Position numbers and translations under genes: made by a program. From positions 1 to 64,000 of the forward strand of contig NZ_AOIN01000034.1 in NCBI RefSeq assembly GCF_000337135.1: a stretch of DNA of 64,000 bases, read 5' to 3'. Position 1 is the stretch's first letter, and every line of letters starts with the position of its first letter. This stretch comes from Natrialba chahannaoensis JCM 10990. GTDB lineage: Archaea > Halobacteriota > Halobacteria > Halobacteriales > Natrialbaceae. Below the pieces are notes generated by a model. It had not been told where the DNA came from, made no database searches, and saw only the letters and a list, made by a program, of their open reading frames with translations. This document shows, one piece after another, positions 35,710-44,356 of the stretch.

Positions 35710-35855
35710 AGACGTGACTCACCGTCGGATGCGAAAAAAGCGACGCTGCAACCCTCTGACCGAAACGGTGAACTGACAGGAAGGGGTCTTTGTGCTAACG
35801 CCCCACACAAACAGAGGCGACACACACATTGGGGCGTTCCACATTATCTCCCCTA

Positions 35856-36449
35856 ATGAGCCATTCCACGCCAACCGTCCTTGCAGTCAGTGGCAGCCTT
35901 CGCGAAGGGAGTTACACGCGAACCGCACTGCAGTACGTCTTGCGAGCGGCCACCGAAGCCGGTGCTGAGACAACGCTACTCGACCTCCGCGAATACGACT
36001 TACCGGTCTATGACCCCGATCTCGACGAACAGGGCGACGAACAGGAAGTGAAAGCCCTCATGCGCGAAGCCGACGCCGTTGCTCTCGGCACACCGGTCTA
36101 TCACGGCTCGTACTCGGGCGCGCTGAAGAACTTCCACGACTACTGCGGCTGGGACGAATACGAAGACACCACCGTCGGCCTGCTCGCGACCGCTGGCGGC
36201 GGCAGTTACGGGTCGACACTCGACCACCTACAGATCACGGTCCGGGGCGTCCACGGCTGGGTACTGCCCCACCAGGTCGGCCTTCGGAATGCGAATGAGA
36301 AGTTCGAGAATGATCCTGACGCGATCGACGGGCGTCGGTTCCGCGACACCGACCTGCAGGAGCGGGTGGAAAAACTTGGGCGGAGCCTCACCGAGTACGC
36401 GTTCATCGATCCCAGCGTTACGTCGACGCGGGCGGCCGGCGACGATTGA
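35856..36449 (+). CDS. NADPH-dependent FMN reductase
   Basis: 197 aa flavodoxin-fold reductase. TVLAVSGSLREGSYTRTALQY is the FMN phosphate loop, ALGTPVYHGSYSGALKNFHDY the isoalloxazine-contacting loop, and LLATAGGGSYGSTLDHL the third. The ATG at 35856 directly precedes the first strand. Reduces FMN or quinone- and azo-like substrates. Confidence 0.9.
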   Translation: MSHSTPTVLAVSGSLREGSYTRTALQYVLRAATEAGAETTLLDLREYDLPVYDPDLDEQGDEQEVKALMREADAVALGTPVYHGSYSGALKNFHDYCGWDEYEDTTVGLLATAGGGSYGSTLDHLQITVRGVHGWVLPHQVGLRNANEKFENDPDAIDGRRFRDTDLQERVEKLGRSLTEYAFIDPSVTSTRAAGDD

Positions 36450-36503
36450 ACGACGACCGGTTCAACACACGACGAACGCGACGCAGACGGTTTACAAAGC
36501 GCG

Positions 36504-36602
36504 TTTGTCGAGGGAACCCCGACAGGCTGTCAGACGTAGTCTGACAACGTCGTGGAAACAGGAAGCCCCATCCTCAAGCGCGAGCCGTCAGGCGAGCGGT
36601 AG
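36504..36602 (+). pseudogene. TnpB C-terminal tail remnant
   Basis: 33 codons read FVEGTPTGCQT, stop, then SDNVVETGSPILKREPSGER and a terminal stop. V-V-E-T-G-S-P-x-L-K is the usual C-terminus of haloarchaeal IS200/IS605/IS1341 TnpB proteins. The rest of TnpB is absent. It runs directly into the right-end hairpin at 36566-36609. Confidence 0.6.
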
Positions 36603-36609
36603 GGTGGGG
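36566..36609 (+). repeat. IS200/IS605-type right end, orphan
   Basis: CCCCATCCT at the left pairs with AGGGTGGGG at the right, with an inner GC-rich arm. This is the typical structured end after tnpB (mature omega-RNA scaffold region in active elements). No tnpA or full tnpB is nearby. Confidence 0.6.
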
Positions 36610-36686
36610 TCGTTCACTGGACGCCATTGCCGGCCCAACTGCAATACGGCTACGGTCGAACCGAGACGTCGGTATGGCAGTCCGTA

Positions 36687-37742
36687 TTAAGCCTCGACCG
36701 CGTCGAGGCGATGCTCGAACAGCCGATCGCCCGACTTCTCGCAGATCACGGCGATCACGTCGCGGGAGGTACAACAGGACTCGACAACCTCCTCCGTCAT
36801 GTGTACGTCGCCGCCGGTCGGACACTTCTCTAAGAAAATTCGGAGTGCGTTACAGATCTCGCCCTTCAGCTGCGGGTCGTGTGTGTCCCAGTCGGGCATC
36901 CACTCCGCGAGGGTGCGACTCGCGGCGACATCGGCGAGTAACGCCGTCCGGGAGGGCCACCGTCCAACGGCCTGGCGGTTTGCGCGGAGGATCAGGCCGT
37001 CGCCGCGGGGCTCGAGGTCCAACTCGTCGGGGTCAGCCTCGAAGCCGAACGCGTCGACGGCGTCGACAAGCTCGATGGACTCCACGTCAACAGCGTCGAT
37101 CTCGTCGAACCAAACCCGTTCGAATTCTGCGGTGAGACAGAGGTCATCGATGTCCTCGCAGGGCTCGATGACCTCGTGCTCGAGGAAGTACGTCTCGAGG
37201 TTGATGGCTCCGGAATCGGAACCACCATTACCATTCCCATCACCATCACCGTCACCGTCACCGTCGACATAGTGGGCCGGCGGTTCAGACTGCACCGTTG
37301 CGTCGGGGCCGGGCGGCTCAACCATCGGATCGAAGTAGGCGGTCGCGTCGTCCGGGTCGGTCGTGTCAACACCAGCGTGAGCATCAGTGGTGTCGATACC
37401 AATCTGCTCGTCGGTCATCGAGTCGATGTCGGCTCCGCTCGAGACCGTACCGGCATCGACGCCCTGGAAACCGCCAGCGATCTCGGGGTCCTGCTCCTTG
37501 CCGAACAGGCGTAACACGTCAGCCGGCAGATACCGTTTGGTCAACGTCGGCGTCCCGGGGACGAGATAGCCGCGAAAGTAGATTATCGCAGTCGAGACGG
37601 CAATGGCAAGGACGCCGGCGGCCCTGTGTTTCCGAGCGACGAGCCAGCCAGCAACCGCAGCAATCGCCAGGTTGACCAGCGTACACGGCAGGCAGCGATT
37701 CTCGCCAGTATACTCCGGCTGTTTGAGATCGTCGATGTCCAT
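36687..37742 (-). CDS. Haloarchaeal membrane-anchored protein with Asp/Gly repeat linker
   Basis: 351 aa. The N-terminus has DDLKQPEYTGENRCLPCTLV with two Cys, then two membrane segments (LAIAAVAGWLVARK, GVLAIAVSTAIIYF). The cytosolic or external part is acidic with a (DG)n/(NG)n run near residues 160-170, a Ser-Asp stretch and a folded end (residues 180-351) with several Cys (EICNALRIFLEKCPTGGD, EEVVESCCTSRDVI). Conserved haloarchaeal type, function unknown. Confidence 0.75.
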   Translation of the reverse strand: MDIDDLKQPEYTGENRCLPCTLVNLAIAAVAGWLVARKHRAAGVLAIAVSTAIIYFRGYLVPGTPTLTKRYLPADVLRLFGKEQDPEIAGGFQGVDAGTVSSGADIDSMTDEQIGIDTTDAHAGVDTTDPDDATAYFDPMVEPPGPDATVQSEPPAHYVDGDGDGDGDGNGNGGSDSGAINLETYFLEHEVIEPCEDIDDLCLTAEFERVWFDEIDAVDVESIELVDAVDAFGFEADPDELDLEPRGDGLILRANRQAVGRWPSRTALLADVAASRTLAEWMPDWDTHDPQLKGEICNALRIFLEKCPTGGDVHMTEEVVESCCTSRDVIAVICEKSGDRLFEHRLDAVEA

Positions 37743-37986
37743 ATTGTCCGCATGAACGACGACCGTCACTATCTATTTTTCGGATAGGTCGTGAGAAATA
37801 CTATCTGAAGATCACGATTGCGTCGATAGCGGAGCAGTCCGGACACCGTTCGGCGGTGGTCGGTGGCCGCGGGGGAAGAACGCTCGCCGGTGGATTCCCA
37901 GAGAGATCTGGTCGGTTCGTGGCTGTTCCTCGAACCCATCTGTGGCGACCAGCTTCCGTACTCGAAGCGCCGCCAAGGCAGGACTC

Positions 37987-38352
37987 TCACTCGAGGCCAA
38001 CGAGTCGCTCCTTCTGAGCGCGGGTCAACTGCTTGATCTCGTACTCACGGGACATGGCGGCCGAACGCGTCTCGTAGCGCTCGTGGTAGCGCAGTTTGAC
38101 CGGCGTGCGACCGCGGGTGTACTTCGCGCCCTCACCCGCATCGTGTTCGGCGACCCGTCGCTCGAGGTCGGTCGTGTAGCCGGTGTAGAGCGACCCGTCG
38201 GCGCACTCGAGTACGTAGACGACGTGCTCACCGTCGGAAACAGAATGTGGGCCAGAGGCGTCGCGACGCATGTCGTTGGCAGTGGTGTGTTCCGATTCGG
38301 ATGAGTTGACGGTGTGGTCCGGCGAATCAGCAGGTGACTCCGGCTGTGCCAT
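37987..38352 (-). CDS. GIY-YIG nuclease-family protein
   Basis: 121 aa. [29 protein letters not shown] contains the V-Y-V-L...Y-T-G-Y version of the GIY-YIG motif with Arg and His that position water and metal; [22 protein letters not shown] supplies the conserved Glu. This is the single-domain YhbQ-like type. The first 40 residues are polar and unstructured. Possibly involved in DNA repair; substrate unknown. Confidence 0.9.
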   Translation of the reverse strand: MAQPESPADSPDHTVNSSESEHTTANDMRRDASGPHSVSDGEHVVYVLECADGSLYTGYTTDLERRVAEHDAGEGAKYTRGRTPVKLRYHERYETRSAAMSREYEIKQLTRAQKERLVGLE

Positions 38353-38446
38353 CGTGCGTTGATTCGAAAGAGAGCCCAAAAAGGGTCCCGTCTGGACAGA
38401 GCTGGCGGTTGCAACATACGATTCTCAGCGGGGTCGTCCGGTCGTG

Positions 38447-38596
38447 TTAGGGACGACGAGCACGCTCGCGCGCGGCTTCGGCGATTCCTGCATTGGCCGA
38501 GCAGCTAATGCAGGCCCGAATATCGCCGTATTCGTCCGCAAAGACGCGTGCAAACCGGTCGGAAACGTGCGCGTCGCAGTGGTCACACGTGGGCAT
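38447..38596 (-). CDS. Small zinc-ribbon protein (49 aa)
   Basis: MPTCDHCDAHVSDRFARVFA opens a 49 aa protein; a second C-x2-C pair follows in DIRACISCSAN, so four Cys can bind one zinc. The end is Arg-rich (ARERARRP). It is a widespread haloarchaeal small zinc protein of unknown role (I recall it as DUF7563, unverified). Third-position GC and acidic/basic balance match real genes. It lies 94 bp from the GIY-YIG gene on the same strand. Confidence 0.8.
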   Translation of the reverse strand: MPTCDHCDAHVSDRFARVFADEYGDIRACISCSANAGIAEAARERARRP

Positions 38597-38713
38597 TGGT
38601 GACGCCGGCAAACGCCGGCATGCAGTACTATTCGTGGAAGGAATAAAAATCCTTCCTAGACGCCCACCTGAGTTTGAGTATGAGAAGGTTATCTTTTGAA
38701 TCCGGAAACAATA

Positions 38714-39472
38714 TTACCGTCGAGCGCTATGAATCGCGCGCGCAATCAATGTAGCTTGTGCGCCGGCGACGAAGCCAGCGTCGATGTTGACGACGGACAG
38801 CACCGTACAGGACTGGAGCAATCCCGCCAGGGCCGCCTCACCGTCGCCGCCGTGACCGTACCCACTCGAGACGGGAACCGCGATGACCGGCGTATCGACG
38901 AGGCCAGCGATCACGGTCGGCAGCGCACCCTCTCGACCCGCGGCGACGATCAAGACATCTGCATCACGAAAGCGCTCAACCTGATCGAGCGTCCGCGTGA
39001 GGGCCGCGACGCCAACGTCGTCGACTCGGTCGATCATCGCCCCGGCGTCTGCACAGACGATTTCAGCCTCGTCGCCGACTGGCTTGTCGACCGTGCCAGC
39101 CGTCACGATACCAACGGTCACCCCGAGTTCTGGCTGATCGAAGTCGGACCCGACAACGCGGACGGTCGTCCCGCGGCGCTCGATCGTCGCATCGGGAGCG
39201 GACTCAGCCAGTGCCGTTCGGAGGGCATCGACCTGGTCGTCGCTGACGCGAGTGAGCAGCGCTCGGTCAGTCGTCTCGAGTGCGGTCTCTGCGAGCGCGA
39301 CGACCTGTGCGGTGGACTTGCCCTCGGCGAGGATCGCTTCGGGAATGCCCCGCCGTGACTGTCTGGCAGCGTCGAAGCGACCGGCCTCGCCGGTGACGTA
39401 GCCATTGAGCTCGGCCTCGGCCTGTTCGGGAGAGAGGGTGCCATCAGCGACGGCATCGAGGAGTTCGCGCAT
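38714..39472 (-). CDS. larB: LarB-type pyridinium-dicarboxylate biosynthesis protein
   Basis: 252 aa. The C-terminal part is PurE-like: VGIVTAGTVDKPVGDEAEI, then DVLIVAAGREGALPTVIAGL and VIAVPVSSGYGHGGDGEAALAGLLQSC. The N-terminal region (EQAEAELNGY, AEGKSTAQVVALA) is typical of LarB. LarB carboxylates nicotinic acid adenine dinucleotide to start synthesis of the nickel-pincer cofactor. No larC or larE is within the window. Confidence 0.9.
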   Translation of the reverse strand: MRELLDAVADGTLSPEQAEAELNGYVTGEAGRFDAARQSRRGIPEAILAEGKSTAQVVALAETALETTDRALLTRVSDDQVDALRTALAESAPDATIERRGTTVRVVGSDFDQPELGVTVGIVTAGTVDKPVGDEAEIVCADAGAMIDRVDDVGVAALTRTLDQVERFRDADVLIVAAGREGALPTVIAGLVDTPVIAVPVSSGYGHGGDGEAALAGLLQSCTVLSVVNIDAGFVAGAQATLIARAIHSARR

Positions 39473-39697
39473 ACGTTCAATGGGGGACCGCGATACTCGA
39501 ATCCGTCGGAGATGCGAGGGAGGTGTCGAAACCGCGCACGAGAGGACCCAGCGGCGCGCGCGAGCCGAATCGACGCGCTCGAACGGGTAAAGCGGCGTTC
39601 CTGAGACTCATAAGTCATATACTTTCCGGTGATTGGACCCCCCGAAATGGGCGTCGCAACCCCTGACGGCCCGGTATTTCCGTGAATAACCAAAGCA

Positions 39698-39704
39698 TTT
39701 ATAT
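39698..39704 (+). promoter_or_regulatory. TATA box for the histone-fold-like gene
   Basis: TTTATAT 27-33 nt before the ATG at 39731, a strong match in an AT-rich patch. Confidence 0.65.
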
Positions 39705-39730
39705 GGTGGAAAGGGAAATCGCTATATCGT

Positions 39731-39898
39731 ATGGCAGACCTTATCGTCAAAGCTGCTGTGAAGGAAGCGCTCGATGACAAGAACGTCGCCTCGGACTTCT
39801 ACGACGCACTCGACGAGGAAGTCGACGAGCTGCTCGAGGACGCCGCCCGTCGCGCAGAAGCAAACGACCGAAAGACGGTCCAGCCGCGCGACCTGTAA
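39731..39898 (+). CDS. Histone-fold-like small protein (55 aa)
   Basis: MADLIVKAAVKEALDDKNVA is followed by DFYDALDEEVDELLEDAARR and a terminal KTVQPRDL. Helix lengths and the final R-K-T-V-Q-P-R-D-L (compare R-K-T-V-x-x-x-D-V in archaeal histones) mark a one-histone-fold unit, annotated elsewhere as a DUF1931-like histone-fold protein. It is acidic, so nucleosome-like DNA wrapping is doubtful; dimer formation is likely. A strong TATA box suggests it is well expressed. Confidence 0.85.
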   Translation: MADLIVKAAVKEALDDKNVASDFYDALDEEVDELLEDAARRAEANDRKTVQPRDL

Positions 39899-40094
39899 GG
39901 TAGCGGTTACCACAATTCTTTCGCACGCTACACTGGTGAGCTGTTGCTGTCGCCTGATAGCTAGCTGTGTCTGTCAGTCATACCGATAGTGGCACGGTTA
40001 GTAGCGGAAGTGACACTAGCACCAGCGCTGCTGTACTGGCGCTTCGGGAGCAGCTGTCAGCAAAACAAAGACACGAGAACGATCGAGTCGATCC

Positions 40095-41162
40095 TTACCG
40101 GTTTCGTTGGCGCTCGTCGAGGTACTCCTTCGTGTGGCCGCCAACAACGTACTCCGCCTCCTGCAAGTCAGCGACGGAGGCCGACCCTGTGACGAACATC
40201 GCCGTCCGCAACTCGAGTTCGAGTTGCTCGATCAGGTCGACAACCGCGTCGGTGCCCTGACCTGCCGGGCCGAGGAACGGCTTTGCAAGGCCGCCCGCGC
40301 GAGCGCCCAGGGCGATCGCTTTCGCGATGTCGAGACCGGTTCGGACGCCACCGCTCGCGATCACGCAATCGTGCACCGACGCGGATTCAAGCGTGCTCAC
40401 CGCGGTCGGGACGCCCCAGGCACGGAACAGTTGGCCGATTTTCTCCTGGCGGGATGCACCGACAGCAGCGGCGCGATAGGATTCGATGCCGGACCACGTG
40501 GTTCCGCCCTGCCCGGCCACGTCGATGGCGTCGACACCGGCGTCGGTGAGGCGACTTGCGGTCTTGCGCGAGATACCGTTGCCCGTCTCCTTGACGACGA
40601 CCGGTACGGAGAGATCGCTCGCGACGTGGCCGATTTCGGCGAGGCAGCCCCGAGCGTCGACATCACCCTCCGGCTGGACTGCTTCCTGCAGGAAATTGAG
40701 GTGGATCGCCATCGCGTCGGCGTCGATCATGTCGACGGCCGCCTCGACGTCCGCCACGTCGTACTCGAGTAGCTGTGCCGCGCCGACGTTGCCGTAGAGG
40801 AACGCGTCGGGTGCGACATCGCGAACGACGGTGTAGGACTCGAGTAGGTCCTCGTCGTCGAGTTCAAGGCCGGCGCGCTGGCTGCCGACGCCCATCGCGA
40901 TGTTCGTCTCCTGGGCGGCTTCAGCGAGTGCGCGGTTGATCTTCGTCGTGTTTGGGTGGCCGCCAGTCATGCTCTCGATGACGATCGGGGCCGCTAACTC
41001 GTGCCCGAACAGCTCGATCGTGGTGTCAATCTCGTCGCGGTGAATCTCCGGCAGTGCCTCGTGGACGAGGTCGATGTTGGCAAAGCCGGTGCCTGCCGTC
41101 TCGACGTCTTCCTCCTCGATGATGCGGATGTGGTCGTCTTTCCTGTCGGATGTTTCGGGCAT
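40095..41162 (-). CDS. fni: Type 2 isopentenyl-diphosphate delta-isomerase
   Basis: 355 aa FMN/NADPH-dependent enzyme interconverting IPP and DMAPP, feeding archaeal lipid and carotenoid synthesis. Motifs: [45 protein letters not shown]-like stretch, [28 protein letters not shown] and [19 protein letters not shown]. Start uncertain: the ATG at 41162 gives the family start, while the ATG at 41213 would add 17 polar residues. Divergent from the 41303 gene. Confidence 0.93.
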   Translation of the reverse strand: MPETSDRKDDHIRIIEEEDVETAGTGFANIDLVHEALPEIHRDEIDTTIELFGHELAAPIVIESMTGGHPNTTKINRALAEAAQETNIAMGVGSQRAGLELDDEDLLESYTVVRDVAPDAFLYGNVGAAQLLEYDVADVEAAVDMIDADAMAIHLNFLQEAVQPEGDVDARGCLAEIGHVASDLSVPVVVKETGNGISRKTASRLTDAGVDAIDVAGQGGTTWSGIESYRAAAVGASRQEKIGQLFRAWGVPTAVSTLESASVHDCVIASGGVRTGLDIAKAIALGARAGGLAKPFLGPAGQGTDAVVDLIEQLELELRTAMFVTGSASVADLQEAEYVVGGHTKEYLDERQRNR

Positions 41163-41273
41163 CGAATCGTCTCCATCCGAAGGTGGGGGAGTCTGTGTTG
41201 AAAAGGTGTCCATTCTCGGTGCGCAGGTGTGGGTTCTCCTCCCGACTTCGCAGCATCTCACATCGGACACACG

Positions 41274-41280
41274 CTTTTAG
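41274..41280 (+). promoter_or_regulatory. TATA-like box for the 41303 gene
   Basis: CTTTTAG 23-29 nt before the ATG at 41303, giving a leaderless transcript. Confidence 0.45.
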
Positions 41281-41302
41281 CACTCCCCATCGAATCCCGC
41301 CT

Positions 41303-41728
41303 ATGCTCCGTCACCTCCTGACCGGGATCGGCATTCTCGAGTTCGCTGCACCGCGGCGTATTATCCGCGCTGCAGAACGAATCGCCTTCGAAAACCCCGG
41401 TGAGGGACGGCTCAGACGGTGGACGATCCCGATGGCCCGTCTCGAGGCGCTCGTGTTCACCTGGGCCGCCGTCCGCAACCGCGGTCCGCCCGCAATCGCT
41501 CGCCCACTGCTGGCCGGCCTCGGCCTCGCGATGGCCCTCGCGCCACGGTCGGCACTCGAGTTCTGCCTCCGACTAACCTACGAGAATTCGGATGATATCG
41601 AGGTGAAACCGTGGGTAGGGCCGCTTATGCGTGCGCTGGGTGTGGTCTATCTGGTGGCTGCGCTGGCTGCTGGGCGGGCGGATACGCCAGCGGACATCGA
41701 CGCGGGAGAAGACAGCGCCACCCAGTGA
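41303..41728 (+). CDS. Conserved haloarchaeal membrane-associated protein
   Basis: 141 aa with two or three hydrophobic stretches (HLLTGIGILEFAAPRRII, ARPLLAGLGLAMALAP, RALGVVYLVAALAAG). The pattern RRIIRAAERIAFENPGEGRLRRW occurs in a haloarchaeal family of unknown function. It is divergent from fni and convergent with rpiA (25 bp gap). Confidence 0.7.
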   Translation: MLRHLLTGIGILEFAAPRRIIRAAERIAFENPGEGRLRRWTIPMARLEALVFTWAAVRNRGPPAIARPLLAGLGLAMALAPRSALEFCLRLTYENSDDIEVKPWVGPLMRALGVVYLVAALAAGRADTPADIDAGEDSATQ

Positions 41729-41753
41729 AGTACCGCTGAGAAGACCGCCGGAA

Positions 41754-42461
41754 TCAGTACGTTCGAACGTCCACACCGTCGGCCGTGCCGACGTACGTCT
41801 CGTCGGCCAGCCCGACGAACAGGCCGTGTTCGACGACGCCCGGAATCGAAGCGAGTGCGGTCGCGAGCGCGTCTGGATCTGCAACTGCTCCAAACTCGCA
41901 GTCGAGGAGTAGGTTTCCGTTGTCGGTGACGACCGGACCGTCCTTGTGCTCGGCGTCGCGAAGCGTTGGTTCGCCGTCCAGTTCCCGAACGCGCTCGGCG
42001 ACGACGGTGTGGGCGTCGGGGAGCACTTCGAGTGGAACCGATCGATCGAGGTCGGTCGTGAGCTTCGACGGATCGGCGACGACGAGGAACCGGTCCGCGG
42101 CCGCATCGACGAGTTTCTCGCGGGCGTGTGCGCCCCCGCCACCCTTGATGAGCGCGCCGTGTGCGGCCGACTCGGGATCGTCGACCACCTGATCCGCACC
42201 GTCGATCGCGAGATCCACGCCGTCGACGGCGTCGAGTGTCGTCAGTGGAATGTCGTACTCGAGTGCAAGCTGGCGCGACTGGAAAGACGTCGGGATAGCC
42301 CGAACGTCGAGGCCGTCGGCGACGGCCTGTCCGATGGCTTCGATCGCGTAGGCGGCCGTCGATCCGGTGCCGAGGCCGACGACGGTGCCGTCCTCGACGG
42401 CGTCAGCCGCGCGCTCGCCTGCGTGTCGCTTCGCCGTGTCGCTCCCGCCCTCGGTCTTCAT
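41754..42461 (-). CDS. rpiA: Ribose-5-phosphate isomerase A
   Basis: 235 aa. Interconverts ribose-5-phosphate and ribulose-5-phosphate. GTVVGLGTGSTAAYAIEAIG, IDLAIDGADQVVDD-like region, GGGGAHAREKLVDAAADRF (catalytic Glu/Lys region) and the late PGVVEHGLFVGLADETYVG are family signatures. An alternative start 4 codons upstream (MNQT) is possible. Confidence 0.94.
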   Translation of the reverse strand: MKTEGGSDTAKRHAGERAADAVEDGTVVGLGTGSTAAYAIEAIGQAVADGLDVRAIPTSFQSRQLALEYDIPLTTLDAVDGVDLAIDGADQVVDDPESAAHGALIKGGGGAHAREKLVDAAADRFLVVADPSKLTTDLDRSVPLEVLPDAHTVVAERVRELDGEPTLRDAEHKDGPVVTDNGNLLLDCEFGAVADPDALATALASIPGVVEHGLFVGLADETYVGTADGVDVRTY

Positions 42462-42626
42462 GGTCTGGTTCATCAGGCGGTCGGCGAAGAGAAAAACGTT
42501 GTACATCTCGTATCGCTATCGTGTCGCGCTGATCGTGCTGTCCGCTGTCGCGCTGGTCGCGTTGCCCGTGTGAGAAGCGCGGCCGAGGGCAAGCAGACAA
42601 CCCACAATGAGTCCGTAGCGTGGGTA

Positions 42627-43463
42627 CTACCCGAACGACGCCACGAGCTGGGAGCCAGCGAGCGGCGGCGAGGTCGTGACGGCGAACAGGGACTCGAGTG
42701 CGACGCGAACCTGGCCGAGCCATGGGAGTCGGACAACGGACTTGCTGGTGACCCACTCGGGTTTGACGACGGTCGTGTCTGCGTACTGGCCGCCAACCTG
42801 GTCGTACAGGCTGTTCGCATCACCCTTCGTGACGAAGCCGTCGTGCGGTGCCGGACACGAGTGCAGCGCCGCACACGTTCTGTCGCCGAGCGCGTCGGTG
42901 TCTGCCTTCGTCTCGACCCAGTTTTCGCCCTCCTCCACCCAAAAGTGTGCGCGGTGGATGACTGGCGTTTTACTCGGATCGCCGTCTGGTGTGAAGACGA
43001 TGACATCGCCGGGTTCGCCGAACCGGAAGTGCGTCCCATCACCATTCATTGCAGCTTCGCGAGTGACAACGCCAGTCTCGCCGACGGCCTCGCTGCCGAC
43101 GAACCGATCGCCGTCGGCGACGAGAACGAGGTCCCCGGTGTCCACGTTGGGTTCCATACTCCCACTCTCGACTGCGGCCAAAGGCGGCCAGACGCCACTG
43201 AATGCGACGAGCAACAGGCCGACCAGTCCGACGACGGCGACACTGCTCGCGATATCTCTGCACGCGACGGCACGGGCATCGTCCGATCGGAGCAGCCAGT
43301 GACCGAGTCCGTCAGTGGGGTCGGAGTCAGAACCACTCGAGGGCCCGGCGGTGTCGGCTGGGGGCGCATCCGAACTCGAGTCTGGACGCGAGCGTGTACT
43401 CGAGTTGGCCGCCGAACGAGAGGGCGAATCGGAGGGCGAATCGGAGCGGGGACGATCGCTCAT
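42627..43463 (-). CDS. Signal peptidase I (S26, archaeal/ER type)
   Basis: 278 aa. An N-terminal Ser/Asp/Arg-rich cytosolic extension (about 60 residues) precedes one membrane helix (SSVAVVGLVGLLLVAFSGVW). Catalytic boxes: AVESGSMEPN (Ser), GDVIVFTPDG, TPVIHRAHF (His, in place of bacterial Lys) and GFVTKGDAN. A 30-residue insertion between boxes (ENWVETKAD ... CAALHSCPAP) carries two Cys. It cleaves Sec signal peptides outside the membrane. A close paralogue lies at 57807-58802. Confidence 0.88.
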   Translation of the reverse strand: MSDRPRSDSPSDSPSRSAANSSTRSRPDSSSDAPPADTAGPSSGSDSDPTDGLGHWLLRSDDARAVACRDIASSVAVVGLVGLLLVAFSGVWPPLAAVESGSMEPNVDTGDLVLVADGDRFVGSEAVGETGVVTREAAMNGDGTHFRFGEPGDVIVFTPDGDPSKTPVIHRAHFWVEEGENWVETKADTDALGDRTCAALHSCPAPHDGFVTKGDANSLYDQVGGQYADTTVVKPEWVTSKSVVRLPWLGQVRVALESLFAVTTSPPLAGSQLVASFG

Positions 43464-43588
43464 CGAGACACTCTCCGAGCCCACGGCAGGTCAACGTTTC
43501 GGGTTTCCAACACCATCAGGGTGAACACACGTCCTGCGGTCCTGCAACCGCTGCGAACCTTTTTCACACCAACCGTGGTCGAACACCC

Positions 43589-44356
43589 ATGGCGACGGGG
43601 ACCGCAGTCAGCCTCGAAAACGTTCGTAAAACCTACCAGCTGGCCGAACCCGTCCACGCGCTCGACGGCGTTGACCTCGAGATACCAGAGGGATCCTACA
43701 CCGCGATCATGGGACCAAGCGGCTCCGGCAAGTCGACGCTGATGAACCTCGTCGGCTGTCTCGACACCCCAACCGACGGCACCGTCGTCGTCGGCGGACA
43801 GGACGTCGGCGACCTCGACGACCGCGAGCGGACCACCCTCCGGGGGATGACCGTCGGCTTCGTCTTCCAGACATTCAATCTGATGCCGCGACTCACCGCA
43901 CTCGAGAACGTCGCCCTGCCACAGCTCTTTCAGGGAGTTAGCCGAAACGAGCGAACCGACCGCGCACGCGAGTTGCTGGAGCGTGTCGGACTCGGCGACC
44001 GGATGGACCACCTGCCGAACGAACTCTCTGGCGGCCAGCGCCAGCGCGTCGCTCTCGCCCGCGCGCTGGTGAACGACCCGACGATAGTGCTGGCCGACGA
44101 GCCGTCAGGGAATCTCGACACCGAGACCGAGGCCGACGTGCTCGACCTCTTCGACGAGTTCCACGACGCCGGTACGACCATGCTCGTCGTGACCCACGAG
44201 CGCCATGTGGCATCGCGCGCAGAGCGGATCGTCCACCTGCTGGACGGTCAGATCGAGCGAATCGAGGAACTCGACAGCAGTGACGCGAGTCCGCGGTCGA
44301 GCGCTGGCCACGACCCTGACGAGCGCACAGGATCGGCACCCGGAGCGAACGGCTGA
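43589..44356 (+). CDS. MacB/LolD-type ABC transporter ATP-binding protein
   Basis: 255 aa. Walker A GPSGSGKST, Q loop FVFQTFNLMPRL, ABC signature LSGGQRQRVALARAL, Walker B TIVLADEPSGNLD and H loop VVTHERH are all intact. The FNLMPRLTALENVALP stretch is typical of the LolD/MacB/FtsE class that pairs with FtsX-like permeases. It is coupled to its permease by a 1-nt overlap. It drives export or mechanotransmission of an unknown lipoprotein, peptide or lipid. Confidence 0.94.
   Translation: MATGTAVSLENVRKTYQLAEPVHALDGVDLEIPEGSYTAIMGPSGSGKSTLMNLVGCLDTPTDGTVVVGGQDVGDLDDRERTTLRGMTVGFVFQTFNLMPRLTALENVALPQLFQGVSRNERTDRARELLERVGLGDRMDHLPNELSGGQRQRVALARALVNDPTIVLADEPSGNLDTETEADVLDLFDEFHDAGTTMLVVTHERHVASRAERIVHLLDGQIERIEELDSSDASPRSSAGHDPDERTGSAPGANG

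Noticed and set aside
37195-37275. Short regular repeats that could suggest a CRISPR or minisatellite
   Set aside because: They are 6-bp codon repeats encoding an Asp-Gly/Asn-Gly linker; no spacer-repeat structure. No CRISPR array was seen anywhere in the window.
41946-43742. 598-aa open frame across rpiA and the signal peptidase gene
   Set aside because: It spans two well-defined genes on the other strand and an intergenic gap, with random-looking composition.
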